DNA of 64,000 nucleotides from Ancylobacter vacuolatus (GCF_030813595.1 NZ_JAUSUH010000002.1:248001-312000), one strand, 5' to 3'; shown: positions 1 through 9,049, numbered from the stretch's first letter. Made by a program: numbers and translations. Notes: generated from the letters alone by a model not told the origin.

Positions 1-831
1 GCGATCGCCGAGGCGGCGCGCAAGCGCGGCGCCATCATCCTCACCGATTGCGCGGTGCGCGGCGTGGAGACCGGCGGCGGAAGGGTGATCGCCGCCGTCA
101 CCGAGCGCGGCCGCATCGCCACCTCGACCGTCGTGGTCGCCGGCGGGGCGTGGACGCGGCGCATCCTCGCCGATGTCGGCATCGACCTGCCGCAATTGAA
201 AGTGCGGGCCAGCGTGCTGCGCACCTCGCCGGTTCCAAATGGCCCGGCGCCGGCGCTGTGGGACCATGATTTCGCCTTCCGGCGCCGGGAGGATGGCGGC
301 TACACCCTCGCCAATGGGCATGTGAATGTGGTGCCGATCGTACCGGACAGCTTCCGCTTCGCCCTCCCCTTTCTCCCCGCGCTGCAGATGGAATTCGCCT
401 CGCTGCGGCTGCGGCTCGGACCGCGCTTCGTTACCGAATGGCGGGAGAGCGCGCGGCGCGCCTTCGACGAACCCTCGGTCTATGAGGCGGCACGGGTGCT
501 CGATCCCGCGCCGGACCTTGGCTATCTCCGGCAGGCCTTCGCCGCGCTCCAGCGGCGCTTCCCGGCCTTTGCCGGGGCGCGCATCGTGCAGAGCTGGGCC
601 GGCTTCATCGACGCCACGCCCGACGCGGTGCCGGTCATTTCGCCTGTAGACACGGTGTCCGGCCTGATCGTGGCGACCGGATTTTCCGGCCATGGCTTCG
701 GCATCGGGCCCGGCGCCGGCCATCTGGTCGCCGATCTCGTCACCGGCGCCAGCCCGATCGCCGACCCGCAGCCCTATCGTCTGTCGCGCTTCTTCGACGG
801 CTCGCGCCCGCGCCCGATGGCGGGTCTCTGA
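1..831 (+). CDS. FAD-dependent oxidoreductase, DAO family (5' truncated by window)
   Basis: The reading frame is open from base 1 to the stop at 829-831, so 276 C-terminal residues are visible and the start with the FAD-binding GxGxxG lies outside. The C-terminal motif GFSGHGFGIGPGAG is the usual flavin-contacting end of glycine/D-amino-acid oxidase (DAO) family proteins, and VVVAGGAWTRRI is the matching mid-protein segment. Such enzymes oxidise amines or amino acids to imino acids or aldehydes plus ammonia. It lies 45 bases before a second FAD oxidase and beside a polyamine-type ABC importer, so a role in amine or polyamine breakdown is inferred. The substrate cannot be read from sequence. 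Confidence 0.85.
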   Translation, partial: AIAEAARKRGAIILTDCAVRGVETGGGRVIAAVTERGRIATSTVVVAGGAWTRRILADVGIDLPQLKVRASVLRTSPVPNGPAPALWDHDFAFRRREDGGYTLANGHVNVVPIVPDSFRFALPFLPALQMEFASLRLRLGPRFVTEWRESARRAFDEPSVYEAARVLDPAPDLGYLRQAFAALQRRFPAFAGARIVQSWAGFIDATPDAVPVISPVDTVSGLIVATGFSGHGFGIGPGAGHLVADLVTGASPIADPQPYRLSRFFDGSRPRPMAGL

Positions 832-876
832 CCCGCCCGCGCCCTCGATCCGTCACCCCCCGAGCGGAACACGCCC

Positions 877-2172
877 ATGGTCCAGACCCTCGCCCGCCGC
901 CCCCTGCCGCGCTCGCTCTACCGGGAGACCGCGCCGCCGGCGCCGGAGACCGGGCCGCTTGCCGGCGACACCACCACGCGGGTGGCGATCGTCGGCGCCG
1001 GCTTCACCGGCCTCTCCGCCGCGCTGCACCTCGCGGAGGCCGGCGTCGACACGCTGGTGCTGGAGGCGAGCCAGATCGGCTGGGGCGCTTCCGGCCGCAA
1101 TGGCGGGCAGGTCAATCCCGGGCTGAAATGGGAGCCGGAGCAGTTGGAGCAGGTCTTCGGCGCTGATCTCGGCGGGCGGATGGTGCGGCTCGGCGATGAG
1201 GCGCCCAGCCTCGTCTTCGACCTCATCGCCCGTCACGGCATCGACTGCGCCCCCCGGCGCGGCGGCACGCTGCGCGCCGCCATTTCCGAGCGCGCCGCCA
1301 AGGGGGTGCGGGATTTCCAGCGCCAATGGGCAGAGCGCGGCGCCGATGTGGTGATGGCCGAGGGCAAGGAGATGGCCCGCCTCACCGGCACCGGCGCCTA
1401 CCCGCTTGGCGCGCATGACCGGCGCGGCGGCCAGGTGAATCCGCTCGCCTATTGCCGGGGCCTCGCCGGCGCGGCGATGGCGGCCGGCGCCCGCCTGTTC
1501 ACCGACACGCCGGCGCTGCGGCTGGCGCGCCTTGCCGGCGGCTGGGAGATCACCACACCGGGCGGCCGGGTGACGGCGGAGCGGGTGATCCTCGCCACCA
1601 ATGGCTATAGCGACGATCTCTGGCCGGGACTGCGGCGCAGCGTGGTCCCGGTCTATTCCTCGATCACCGCCACCGAACCGCTGCCGCCGGAACTCGCGGC
1701 GCCGATCATGCCGAACGGCGTCGTGCTGTACGAGATGTCCGCCTCCTATGCCTATTACCGGCTGGACGACGCCGGCCGCTTCGTCATGGGCGGGCGCAGC
1801 GTGCTGCGGCCGGCCAGCGCGCCTGAAGATTTTCGCGCGCTCGTCGATCACGCCACCCGGCTGTTCCCGGTGCTCAGGTCCGTGGAATGGACGCATCGCT
1901 GGAACGGGCAGGTCGCCGTCACCTGGGATCACCTGCCGCATCTGCACGAGCCGGAGGCGGGGCTGACGATCGGGCTCGGCTATAATGGCCGGGGCGTCGC
2001 CATGGCCACCGCGACCGGCCGCATGCTCGCGCGGCACGCCGCTGGCGGCGGGGGGGAGGCGCTCGACCTCCCCGTCACCCGTATCACGCCGATCCTCGGC
2101 CATGCCGCCTGGCCGCTGGCGGTGAAGGCGCGGCTGAAATGGGATCGGCTGCGCGAGACCTTCGACCGCTGA
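877..2172 (+). CDS. FAD-dependent oxidoreductase, gamma-glutamylputrescine oxidase-like
   Basis: A 431-residue protein with a dinucleotide-binding motif VAIVGAGFTGLSAALHLAEA near residues 36-55, followed by WGASGRNGGQVNPG, the flavin-contacting segment seen in PuuB/OrdL-type amine oxidases. The end GLGYNGRGVAMATATGR is the C-terminal FAD motif. Length fits the PuuB family (about 425-430). The ATG at 877 has GAGCGGAA upstream. PuuB oxidises gamma-glutamylputrescine in polyamine catabolism. Pairing with another DAO-family oxidase and an opposing polyamine-type ABC importer agrees with that, but glutamyl-putrescine synthetase is not in the window, so the substrate is inference. It converges with the importer operon, 31 bases from its last gene. 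Confidence 0.8.
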   Translation: MVQTLARRPLPRSLYRETAPPAPETGPLAGDTTTRVAIVGAGFTGLSAALHLAEAGVDTLVLEASQIGWGASGRNGGQVNPGLKWEPEQLEQVFGADLGGRMVRLGDEAPSLVFDLIARHGIDCAPRRGGTLRAAISERAAKGVRDFQRQWAERGADVVMAEGKEMARLTGTGAYPLGAHDRRGGQVNPLAYCRGLAGAAMAAGARLFTDTPALRLARLAGGWEITTPGGRVTAERVILATNGYSDDLWPGLRRSVVPVYSSITATEPLPPELAAPIMPNGVVLYEMSASYAYYRLDDAGRFVMGGRSVLRPASAPEDFRALVDHATRLFPVLRSVEWTHRWNGQVAVTWDHLPHLHEPEAGLTIGLGYNGRGVAMATATGRMLARHAAGGGGEALDLPVTRITPILGHAAWPLAVKARLKWDRLRETFDR

Positions 2173-2203
2173 AGCTTTCGCGCACTGACGGGGCGGCGCG
2201 CGG

Positions 2204-3031
2204 TCAGCCGCCCGTGCCGCGCAGGCGCTCGGAGCGGCGGCGTAGCAGTTCCAGCGTCAGCATCAGCAGCGCGGCGAAAAAGACCAGCAGCGTCGCGGCG
2301 GCGGTGATCGTCGGCGAGATCTGCTCGCGAATGCCGGAGAACATCTGCCGCGGCAGGGTGCGCTGGTCCGGGCTGGCGAGGAACAGCGCCACCACCACCT
2401 CGTCCCAGGAGGTGACGAAGGCGAACAGCGCGCCTGAGGTGACGCCCGGGGCGATCAGCGGCAGGGTGATGGTGCGGAACGTCGTCCAGGGCGAGGCGCC
2501 GAGCGAGGCGGCGGCCCGGGTCAGCGTGCGGTCGAAGCCGGTCAGCGTCGCCGTCACGGTGATGACGACGAAGGGCGTGCCGAGAATCGCATGGGCGAGG
2601 ATGAGGCCGAGATAGGTGTTGTTCAGCCCCACCGCCGCGAAGCCGAAGAACATCGCCACCGCCACGATCACCACAGGCACGATCATCGGCGAGATCAGGA
2701 TCGACAGGATCAGCCCGGCGAAGGGCACGTTGCCGCGCGACAGGCCGAGCGCGGCGAGCGTGCCGAGCCCGGTGGCGATCAGCGTGGCGAAGAGCGCGAC
2801 GATGCCGCTGTTCTGCAGCGCGATGCGCCAGCGTTCATCGGTGAAGAAATCGATATACCAGCGCAGGCTCAGCCCCGGCAGCGGATAGGTGAACCAGGGT
2901 TCGCTGGAGAAGGAGAGCGGCATGATCACCAGGATCGGGCCGATCAGGAACAGGAACACCACGGTGCAGAAGAGCGCGAAGATGAAATAGGACAGCTTCT
3001 CGCGCGGGGTCGCATAGGAGGGTGCCAACAT
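2204..3031 (-). CDS. ABC transporter permease, PotC-type
   Basis: A 275-residue inner-membrane protein with about six hydrophobic segments, the first around residues 13-35. The cytoplasmic EAA loop AAASLGASPWTTFRTITLPL couples it to the ATPase, and SWDEVVVALFL follows as in PotC proteins. I chose the ATG at 3031 because it follows the stop of the partner permease by five bases and gives the normal family length; the frame stays open far upstream as a shadow of that partner. It forms half of the translocation pore of a spermidine/putrescine-type importer with the products of 3037-4293, 4465-5535 and 5607-6710. Confidence 0.88.
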   Translation of the reverse strand: MLAPSYATPREKLSYFIFALFCTVVFLFLIGPILVIMPLSFSSEPWFTYPLPGLSLRWYIDFFTDERWRIALQNSGIVALFATLIATGLGTLAALGLSRGNVPFAGLILSILISPMIVPVVIVAVAMFFGFAAVGLNNTYLGLILAHAILGTPFVVITVTATLTGFDRTLTRAAASLGASPWTTFRTITLPLIAPGVTSGALFAFVTSWDEVVVALFLASPDQRTLPRQMFSGIREQISPTITAAATLLVFFAALLMLTLELLRRRSERLRGTGG

Positions 3032-3036
3032 GTCGA

Positions 3037-4293
3037 TCAGCCCAGCTTGACCTTGTCGATCCCGACGAGGCGGTTGAACAGCGCGTAGAGCGCCAGCGTG
3101 ATCAGCAGCAGGATGGCGCCGAGCGCCGAGGCCTGCCCCCAGTTCATTTCGCGATTGGTGTAGAGCGCGACGAAATAGCTGACCATCTGGTCCTGCGGCC
3201 CGCCGACCAGCGCCGGGGTGATGTAGTAGCCCAGCGACAGGATGAAGGTGAGCAGGCAGCCGGCGCCGACGCCCGGCAGGGTCTGCGGCATGTAGACCGA
3301 GACGAAGGCGGTGAGCGGCCCCGCCCCCAGCGAGCGCGCTGCCCGCAGATGCGAGGGCGGAATCGACTTCATCACCGAATAGATCGGCAGGATGGTGAAG
3401 GGCAGCTGGATATGCGTCATCGCCAGCACCGTGCCGAAACGGTTGAAGATCAGCTGCACCCGCTCGGTGGTCAGGTTCAGCGCCAGCAATATGTCGTTGA
3501 GCACGCCATTGCTCTGCAGCAGCACGATCCACGCCGTGGTCCGCACCAGGATCGAGGTGGTGAAGGGCAGCAGCACCAGGATCATCAGCACATTGGCGTG
3601 GCGAGGGGGCAGGATCGCCAGCAGATGCGCCACGGGATAGCCGAGCACCAGCGTCGCCAGCGTCACCAGCAGGCTGATCCAGATGGTGCGGATGAAGATG
3701 TCGACGAAGATCGACTGGTCGGCGAAATTGCGGCTCACGGCGCCCTGCGCGTCCTGGCGCAGATCGAGCGAGGTGAGCAGGTAATAGGGCGTGAACGTCG
3801 CCCCGGCCCGCTTCATGATCGCCCAGAACTCCACCGAGCCCCATTCGGGATCGGCGGCGATGAACTTCTCCCGCCACGGCCCGCCGCCGCCGGCGTCGAC
3901 CAGCCGGCCGGCCTTGAGAAAGCGCGAGCGCGCGCCCGGCACCTCGTAGTTGATGCGTTTGCCGACCAGCGCGGTGGTGCGGTCCTTCTGCGTCTGCACC
4001 AGGTCCTCGACGAAGGCCGCGAACACGTCCTCGCCCGGGGTCGCCCTTCCGTCCCATCCGTCCAGCGCCGCGATGGTGCGCGGCATCGTCTCGCGCACCT
4101 CGGTGTTCTCCACCGCACGCACCAGCATCAGCCCGATCGGCAGGGCGAACACCGCCAGCACGAAAAGAAGCAGCGGGGCGACGAGCGAGAAGGAGCGCGC
4201 GCGATTGACGCGCTCGGCGCGCCTGAGCTTGGTCTTGAGCGAGGTGCGGTCCACGTCGGGTCCGGCCTCGCCCGGCAGGGCGGCCACGGCCAT
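3037..4293 (-). CDS. ABC transporter permease, PotB-type with long periplasmic loop
   Basis: A 418-residue permease, about 120-130 residues longer than typical PotB. The extra length is a hydrophilic stretch of roughly residues 63-185 between the first membrane segment (LVAPLLLFVLAVFALPIG, about 38-58) and the second, so it should be an enlarged periplasmic loop. The EAA motif is LRAARSLGAGPLTAFVSVYM. A start at 4293 is supported by GAGGGGG about ten bases upstream. It is five bases upstream of the PotC-type gene. The enlarged loop may contact the binding protein, which is inference. Confidence 0.87.
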   Translation of the reverse strand: MAVAALPGEAGPDVDRTSLKTKLRRAERVNRARSFSLVAPLLLFVLAVFALPIGLMLVRAVENTEVRETMPRTIAALDGWDGRATPGEDVFAAFVEDLVQTQKDRTTALVGKRINYEVPGARSRFLKAGRLVDAGGGGPWREKFIAADPEWGSVEFWAIMKRAGATFTPYYLLTSLDLRQDAQGAVSRNFADQSIFVDIFIRTIWISLLVTLATLVLGYPVAHLLAILPPRHANVLMILVLLPFTTSILVRTTAWIVLLQSNGVLNDILLALNLTTERVQLIFNRFGTVLAMTHIQLPFTILPIYSVMKSIPPSHLRAARSLGAGPLTAFVSVYMPQTLPGVGAGCLLTFILSLGYYITPALVGGPQDQMVSYFVALYTNREMNWGQASALGAILLLITLALYALFNRLVGIDKVKLG

Positions 4294-4464
4294 GATGAAA
4301 TCCCCCTCGGCTGCTGCCGCGCCGTCCGCCTCTGGAGATGGCAGCGCGATCGGTTTCCGGCCGGGACACCGAGAGCCCCGGCCGCTCTTTCCACCCGCCC
4401 CTGCGAGGGCCGGCGGCTCGTCACATATTGGCGCGCCGGGGGCGCTGCCCCGCCGCGCCAGCGA

Positions 4465-5535
4465 TCACTGGGCGATCCAGGTGTTGAAGCGCTTCAGCAG
4501 CTCTTCCTTGTTGTCGCCCCAGAAGACGGGATCGTTGGCGAGCGCGGTCTTGGCATTGGCCGGCGCGGTCGGCAGGTCCTTGAGGATGTCGGGCGAGACC
4601 AGCGGGGTGGCGGCGAGCAGCGCCGGGCCATAGGAGATGTACTTGGTCTGCGCCGCCTGGGCCTCGGGGCTGGAGGCGAATTCGATGAACTTGTAGACCG
4701 CGTCGAGGTCCTTCACCCCCTTCGGGATCGCCCACAGGTCGTAATCGAGCAGCTGGCCGTCCCAGACGATCTTGAAGTTCTTCTTGTCCACCTTGTTGGC
4801 GTTGAAGATGCGCCCGTTCCAGGCGGTGGCCATCACCACTTCGCCGGAAGCGAGCAGCTGCGGCGGCTGGGCGCCGGCCTCCCACCACACGATGTCCTTC
4901 TTGATGGTGTCGAGCTTCTTGAAGGCGCGATCGACGCCTTCCTTGGTCTTCAGCGTCTCATAGACCTTGTCGGCAGGCACGCCGTCGGCCATCAGCGCGA
5001 ATTCGAGATTGCCGAAGGGCGTCTTCTGCAGCGAGCGCTTGCCCGGCCACTTCTTGGTGTCGAACAGGCCGGCGATGGTGGTCGGGCCGTCCTTAATCTT
5101 GTCGGCGTCATAGGCGTAAATGGTCGAATAGATGATGGTCGGGATGCCGCACTCGAAGGTCGACCCCTTCACGAAGGCGGCCTCGCCGCCGAATTTGGAA
5201 TAGTCGATCGGGGTGAGGAAGCCCTCGTCGCAGCCCTGCTGCGCGGTGGCGGCATCGACATCGACGGCGTCCCAGGTGGTGTTGCCGGATTCGACCATGG
5301 CGCGAATGCGCGCGGCTTCGCCGTTATACTCTTCCTGGACGATCTTGATGCCGGTCTTGGCGGTGTAGGGCTTGTAATAGGCCTCGTCCTGGCTGGTCTG
5401 GTAGGCGCCGCCCCAGGAGGTGATGGTGAGGCTGTCCGCTGCGACGGCGGCGCCGCAGCTCGCCGAGAGGGCGAGCGCGGAAAGGGTCATCTTCAGCGAC
5501 TTCAGCGGCACGAGCGACTTCATCTGCATGGTCAT
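4465..5535 (-). CDS. ABC transporter periplasmic substrate-binding protein, PotD-like
   Basis: A 356-residue protein with a Sec signal peptide: basic start, hydrophobic LKMTLSALALSASCGAAVA and likely cleavage after AVAA. The mature part begins with SLTITSWGGAYQ, characteristic of the PotD/PotF-like family (SBP_bac_8 fold), and contains GGEAAFV and ATAWNGRIFNANK. It delivers a polyamine-like or amino-acid-derived cation to the two permeases downstream. It is 171 bases upstream of the PotB-type gene and 71 bases downstream of the ATPase gene; that spacing fits one operon with the binding protein in the middle. The ligand cannot be decided from the sequence. Confidence 0.87.
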   Translation of the reverse strand: MTMQMKSLVPLKSLKMTLSALALSASCGAAVAADSLTITSWGGAYQTSQDEAYYKPYTAKTGIKIVQEEYNGEAARIRAMVESGNTTWDAVDVDAATAQQGCDEGFLTPIDYSKFGGEAAFVKGSTFECGIPTIIYSTIYAYDADKIKDGPTTIAGLFDTKKWPGKRSLQKTPFGNLEFALMADGVPADKVYETLKTKEGVDRAFKKLDTIKKDIVWWEAGAQPPQLLASGEVVMATAWNGRIFNANKVDKKNFKIVWDGQLLDYDLWAIPKGVKDLDAVYKFIEFASSPEAQAAQTKYISYGPALLAATPLVSPDILKDLPTAPANAKTALANDPVFWGDNKEELLKRFNTWIAQ

Positions 5536-5606
5536 TCCCTTTGGATCGGTTGGCGGGAGGCGTCGGGGAGCAGGTGGCGGGGGAGCAGGTGGCGGGGGAG
5601 CAGGCG

Positions 5607-6710
5607 TCAGGCCGCGTCAAGGGCGCGGCAGTCCTGCGCGCGCCATCCCAGCGGTATGCGGGAGCCGACAGCGAAGACCGGCCGGTCCTCGACATTGCCG
5701 ACCTTCACGACCACATCGGCGCCGCTGTCGAGCACGCAGCGCACGCGCACATGGTCGCCGAGGTAGATCATTTCGGCGACCACGGCCTCGAAATGGTTGT
5801 CGAGCGGGCCGCCGGGCGGGGCGATCTTGACCCGCTCGGGACGGATGGAGAGCAGGCACTCCTCCCCCACCCGCGCCGCATCGGTAAGGGTGGCGGTGAC
5901 GACATCGCCATTGGCGAGCACCACCGAGCACAGCGTGCCGTTCGCCGCCTCGATGCGGCCGGGCAGCCGGTTATTCTCGCCGATGAACTGGGCGACGAAG
6001 GAATTGGCGGGGCTTTCATAGAGCTCGGCCGGCGGGGCGACCTGCTGGATGATGCCGGCATTGAACACGGCGACGCGGTCCGACATGGTCAGCGCCTCGC
6101 TCTGGTCGTGGGTGACATAGACCACGGTGATGCCGAGGCGCTCATGCAGATGGCGGATCTCCATCTGCATGTGCTCGCGCAGCTGCTTGTCCAGCGCGCC
6201 GAGCGGCTCGTCCATCAGCACCAGCTTCGGCTCGAACACCAGCGCCCGGGCGAGGGCGACGCGCTGCTGCTGGCCGCCGGACAGCTGGCTCGGCATGCGC
6301 GCAGCGAAGCTGCCCAGATGCACCATGTCGAGCGCCTTGGCGACGCGCTCAGCGATCTCCGCCTTCGGCCGACCGCGCACCTTGAGGGGATAACCGACAT
6401 TCTGCGCCACGCTCATATGCGGGAACAGCGCGTAGTTCTGGAACACCATGCCGATATTGCGTTTCTCGGGCGGCAGGGAGTCGATGCGGGCGCCATCGAG
6501 CATGATGTCGCCGGAGGTTGGCGTCTCGAAGCCGGCGAGCATCATCAGCGTCGTCGTCTTGCCCGAGCCCGACGGCCCCAGCATGGTGAGGAACTCACCG
6601 CGGCGGATGCGCAGGCTGAGGTCCTTCACGACAAGCACCTCGCCATCATAGCTCTTCTGCACGCCGGCGAACTCGACGAAACTCTCGCTGGCACTGACCG
6701 GAAGCTTCAT
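5607..6710 (-). CDS. ABC transporter ATP-binding protein, PotA-like
   Basis: A 367-residue ATPase: Walker A GPSGSGKTT, Q-loop FQNYALFPHMSV, signature LSGGQQQR, Walker B LVLMDEPLGALD, switch His in VTHDQSEALTMSDR, then a C-terminal TOBE domain with LSIRPERVKI. This arrangement is that of PotA/FbpC importers. I start at ATG 6710 because AGGAGG lies four bases upstream; the frame extends further only as noise. It is the first gene of the operon 6710-2204 and follows a candidate sigma-54 promoter with an upstream IHF-type site. It energises uptake of the ligand bound by the 4465-5535 product. Confidence 0.9.
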   Translation of the reverse strand: MKLPVSASESFVEFAGVQKSYDGEVLVVKDLSLRIRRGEFLTMLGPSGSGKTTTLMMLAGFETPTSGDIMLDGARIDSLPPEKRNIGMVFQNYALFPHMSVAQNVGYPLKVRGRPKAEIAERVAKALDMVHLGSFAARMPSQLSGGQQQRVALARALVFEPKLVLMDEPLGALDKQLREHMQMEIRHLHERLGITVVYVTHDQSEALTMSDRVAVFNAGIIQQVAPPAELYESPANSFVAQFIGENNRLPGRIEAANGTLCSVVLANGDVVTATLTDAARVGEECLLSIRPERVKIAPPGGPLDNHFEAVVAEMIYLGDHVRVRCVLDSGADVVVKVGNVEDRPVFAVGSRIPLGWRAQDCRALDAA

Positions 6711-6848
6711 GGTTCCTCCTGAGACAGGGCCGTGCCGGCGAACAGTGCGTTCCCGGCGCGGCCGCATCAGCCTTTACGCTGTGCCGGTGTCGCCCGAGGG
6801 TGCGAAGGTGCCGCCTCGCCCTACGAGCTTCCGTACCCCCTTGCTTCC

Positions 6849-6863
6849 GCAAACCGCATGCCA
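6849..6863 (-). promoter_or_regulatory. Candidate sigma-54 promoter for the first polyamine-type operon
   Basis: Read on the minus strand the sequence is TGGCATG-CGGT-TTGC, one base from the -24/-12 consensus TGGCACG-N4-TTGC. Transcription would start near 6837, about 127 bases before the ATPase start codon. An IHF-type site lies 53 bases further upstream, which is the expected architecture for sigma-54 promoters. The long leader and the single mismatch keep confidence moderate. Confidence 0.5.
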
Positions 6864-6916
6864 AGCCGCGCCAAGCGTGCCGGCCCTCCAGCCCAAAGAT
6901 CCAAAAATACAATATT

Positions 6917-6929
6917 TATCAATGGTTTA
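6917..6929 (+). promoter_or_regulatory. IHF-type binding site
   Basis: TATCAATGGTTTA matches the IHF consensus WATCAANNNNTTR at every defined position and lies inside an AT-rich island. It sits between the candidate sigma-54 promoter at 6849-6863 and sequence further upstream, where IHF bends DNA to bring a bound activator to the polymerase. Occupancy is inference. Confidence 0.45.
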
Positions 6930-7324
6930 TATTTGAGTTTCCGGCCATTCTCGGCGGGTGTCCCTAACGGGAAGACCGGAACGGACGCTTCACGGGACGA
7001 CCACCGGCACGCGGAGCACGGCGTGTCTGGCCCGCCATGAGGCGCCCGCCATGCCCGGGTGATCAATAAGTAGGCGCGCCCTAATTATTGGCTATTTGCC
7101 GGAGCAGACCCGCGCGGCCCCGCCATTTCAGCCGCATGGGCCACGCGCACAAGACGGCGCCCGCCGGCGCCGGCGCCGGAGATGGCGGGCGGGACGTCAT
7201 GTCCGAACCGCCATATTCGCTGAACATACGCGACCTCCGCCTAAGCCGGCGGCGGCGGCCGGGAAGAATGACCCTTTTCGATGCGCCCCGGCGGGCTCAT
7301 CGCAGAGGGCAGGCGCCCAAGCGC

Positions 7325-7358
7325 AGACGGCCCGACCGCGGGGGCGGTCGGGCCGTCT
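7325..7358 (-). terminator. Inverted repeat after fmdA, probable terminator
   Basis: A perfect 15-base-pair stem (AGACGGCCCGACCGC) with a four-base loop lies 25 bases after the fmdA stop codon. There is no clear U-run on the minus strand, so it may act with Rho or as a 3' stabilising hairpin rather than as a classic intrinsic terminator. Confidence 0.55.
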
Positions 7359-7382
7359 TGGTATCAGCGGCGTGCGAGGCCG

Positions 7383-8318
7383 TCAGAGCAGGGATTTAGC
7401 GAGCAGCATGTGAACGCCCTTATTGCCGTCCACCATCTGCGTCACGCGCAGGTTTCCGGCCAGCGAGCACAGCATATAGGCCTGGTTGCGCGAGAGATTG
7501 GTGCGCTCGCACACATGCTTGACCATTTCCCGCGTCGCCTGCCGGGCGGCGTCGTCGAGATCCTCGTCGAGGCCGATCGACATCAGGTGCGTGGCGCTCT
7601 CGGCGAAGGGCCAGTCGAGCCGCATGTCCTTGCGCAAAGTGAGGCGGAACGTGCCGGTAACGCCGGTTTCCAGCGCGGTGATGCACACTTCGCCATCGCC
7701 CTGCACGCCATGCCCGTCGCCGGCGAAGAACAGCGCGCCCTCGTTGAAGACCGGCAGATACAGCGTGGTGCCGGCGCGCAGCTCCTTATTGTCCATATTG
7801 CCGCCAAAGGCGCGCGGCACCGGCGAGCCGCAGCGTCCCCACGCCGGCGGCGGGGCGGTGGCGATGATGCCGAAGAACGGGTCGAGCGGAATCTCCGTGC
7901 CCCACGGCATCACGCAGACATTTTTGGCGTGATCGACCACGGGATGGATGGTCTCGTAATCGGTGAACTCGTCCGGCAGCGTGCCGAGCAGCGGCAGGAT
8001 GGAGACGAAGCCCCAGTCCTGGCGCACTTTCACGTCGAGAATGTCGACCTGCAGCGTGTCGCCGGGCTTGGCGTCCTGCACATAGACCGGGCCGGTGATG
8101 AAATGCGGCCCCGGCCCGGGCGGCAGCGCGTCGAGGGCGGCCATGTAATCGGCCGGCACCGGCAGGTTGTCCGGCAGTGTCTCCTTGCCGCCGGCGGGGA
8201 AGGAGTGCAGCGTCACCACATCGCCGGAGGCCACCTCCAGCACCGGGGGCGTGGTGCTGTCGAGATAGCCCAACACCATGTTCTCCGGCGTGGCGGGGAT
8301 TTCGAAGCGGCGCGACAT
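7383..8318 (-). CDS. fmdA: Acetamidase/formamidase
   Basis: A 311-residue protein of the FmdA/AmdA family, which hydrolyses formamide or short aliphatic amides to ammonia and the acid in the cytoplasm. Recognisable segments are VASGDVVTLHSF near the start, PGDTLQVDILDV, the Gly-rich GGNMDNKEL and FAGDGHGVQGDGEV, the family's metal/active-site region. Start ATG 8318 has CAGGAGC upstream. It follows urtE by 32 bases, making it the last gene of the urt operon. The same gene order occurs where Urt/FmdDEF importers serve urea or short amides, so formamide or urea is the likely imported nutrient. Confidence 0.9.
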   Translation of the reverse strand: MSRRFEIPATPENMVLGYLDSTTPPVLEVASGDVVTLHSFPAGGKETLPDNLPVPADYMAALDALPPGPGPHFITGPVYVQDAKPGDTLQVDILDVKVRQDWGFVSILPLLGTLPDEFTDYETIHPVVDHAKNVCVMPWGTEIPLDPFFGIIATAPPPAWGRCGSPVPRAFGGNMDNKELRAGTTLYLPVFNEGALFFAGDGHGVQGDGEVCITALETGVTGTFRLTLRKDMRLDWPFAESATHLMSIGLDEDLDDAARQATREMVKHVCERTNLSRNQAYMLCSLAGNLRVTQMVDGNKGVHMLLAKSLL

Positions 8319-8350
8319 GGGAAGCTCCTGGGAAACGGCTGGGTTAGGGT

Positions 8351-9049
8351 TCAGACGGCGATGAAGCGGGAGAGGTGGTCGCGCGTCATTGTCTCGGCAC
8401 GGCCAGTCTCGACCACCGCGCCGCGCGAGAGGATGATGAAAGCGTCGGCGGTGTCGATGGCGAAGTCGAGATATTGCTCGACCAGCAGGATCGACAGCCG
8501 CCCCTTCAGGGCCCGCAGCACCTCGCCGATCAGGGCGACGATGTTGGGCTGGATGCCTTCCGTCGGCTCGTCGAGGATCAGCAGCCGGGGCTGGGTAACG
8601 AGGGCGCGGGCCAGCGCCAGCTGCTGCTGCTGTCCGCCCGAAAGCGCGCCGCCGGGCCGCTTCCACATCTCGCGCAGCACCGGGAACAGGTCGACCGCCT
8701 CGTCCATCGCCGGCGTGCCATAGGTGCCATGGGCGCGGGCGGCGGCCTCGACATTCTCACCCACGGTCAGTTCGGAGAAGATCTCGCGCCCCTGCGGCAC
8801 ATAGGCGAGGCCGGCGCGGGAGCGCCGGTGCGGCGACCAGCCGGAAGCATCCGCCCCGTCGATCATCACCCGCCCGGCGCTCGGGGCCAGTAGACCCATC
8901 AGGCATTTGAGCAGGGTCGACTTGCCGGCGCCGTTGCGGCCGAGCACGGCGAGGCATTCGCCCGGCGCGATCTCAAAGCCGATCTGGCGCAGTACCTGCG
9001 CCGAGCCGTAATGCTGATCGAGGCCTTCCACCGCAAATTGCATGCTCAT
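8351..9049 (-). CDS. urtE: Urea/amide ABC transporter ATP-binding protein UrtE
   Basis: A 232-residue branched-chain-type ATPase: Walker A GRNGAGKSTLL, signature LSGGQQQQLALARAL, Walker B LLILDEPTEGIQPNIV and switch region LVEQYLDFA. The TEGIQPNIV form after the Walker B is typical of UrtE, and 230 residues is the usual length. Its ATG overlaps the urtD stop by four bases (ATGA), so translation is coupled. It works with UrtD to power the UrtBC pore. Confidence 0.92.
   Translation of the reverse strand: MSMQFAVEGLDQHYGSAQVLRQIGFEIAPGECLAVLGRNGAGKSTLLKCLMGLLAPSAGRVMIDGADASGWSPHRRSRAGLAYVPQGREIFSELTVGENVEAAARAHGTYGTPAMDEAVDLFPVLREMWKRPGGALSGGQQQQLALARALVTQPRLLILDEPTEGIQPNIVALIGEVLRALKGRLSILLVEQYLDFAIDTADAFIILSRGAVVETGRAETMTRDHLSRFIAV

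Larger units (their letters stand above)
6711..7382. other. 672-base intergenic region without a convincing gene
   Basis: This gap separates the first ABC importer operon from fmdA. It holds the candidate sigma-54 promoter and IHF site described separately, an AT-rich island at about 6898-6950 that stands out from the GC-rich background, and a strong inverted repeat just after fmdA. Short open frames at 7088-7413 have no recognisable domain and no good ribosome-binding site, so I see no gene here. Confidence 0.5.

Noticed and set aside
3022-5766. A 914-codon open frame on the plus strand
   Set aside because: It is antisense to three well-supported ABC transporter genes; its product is Arg/Gln/His-rich low-complexity sequence without domains, a normal shadow in very GC-rich DNA.
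7088-7413. Overlapping short frames on the plus strand in the intergenic gap
   Set aside because: No domain, no good ribosome-binding site, and they run over the hairpin after fmdA and into the fmdA gene.
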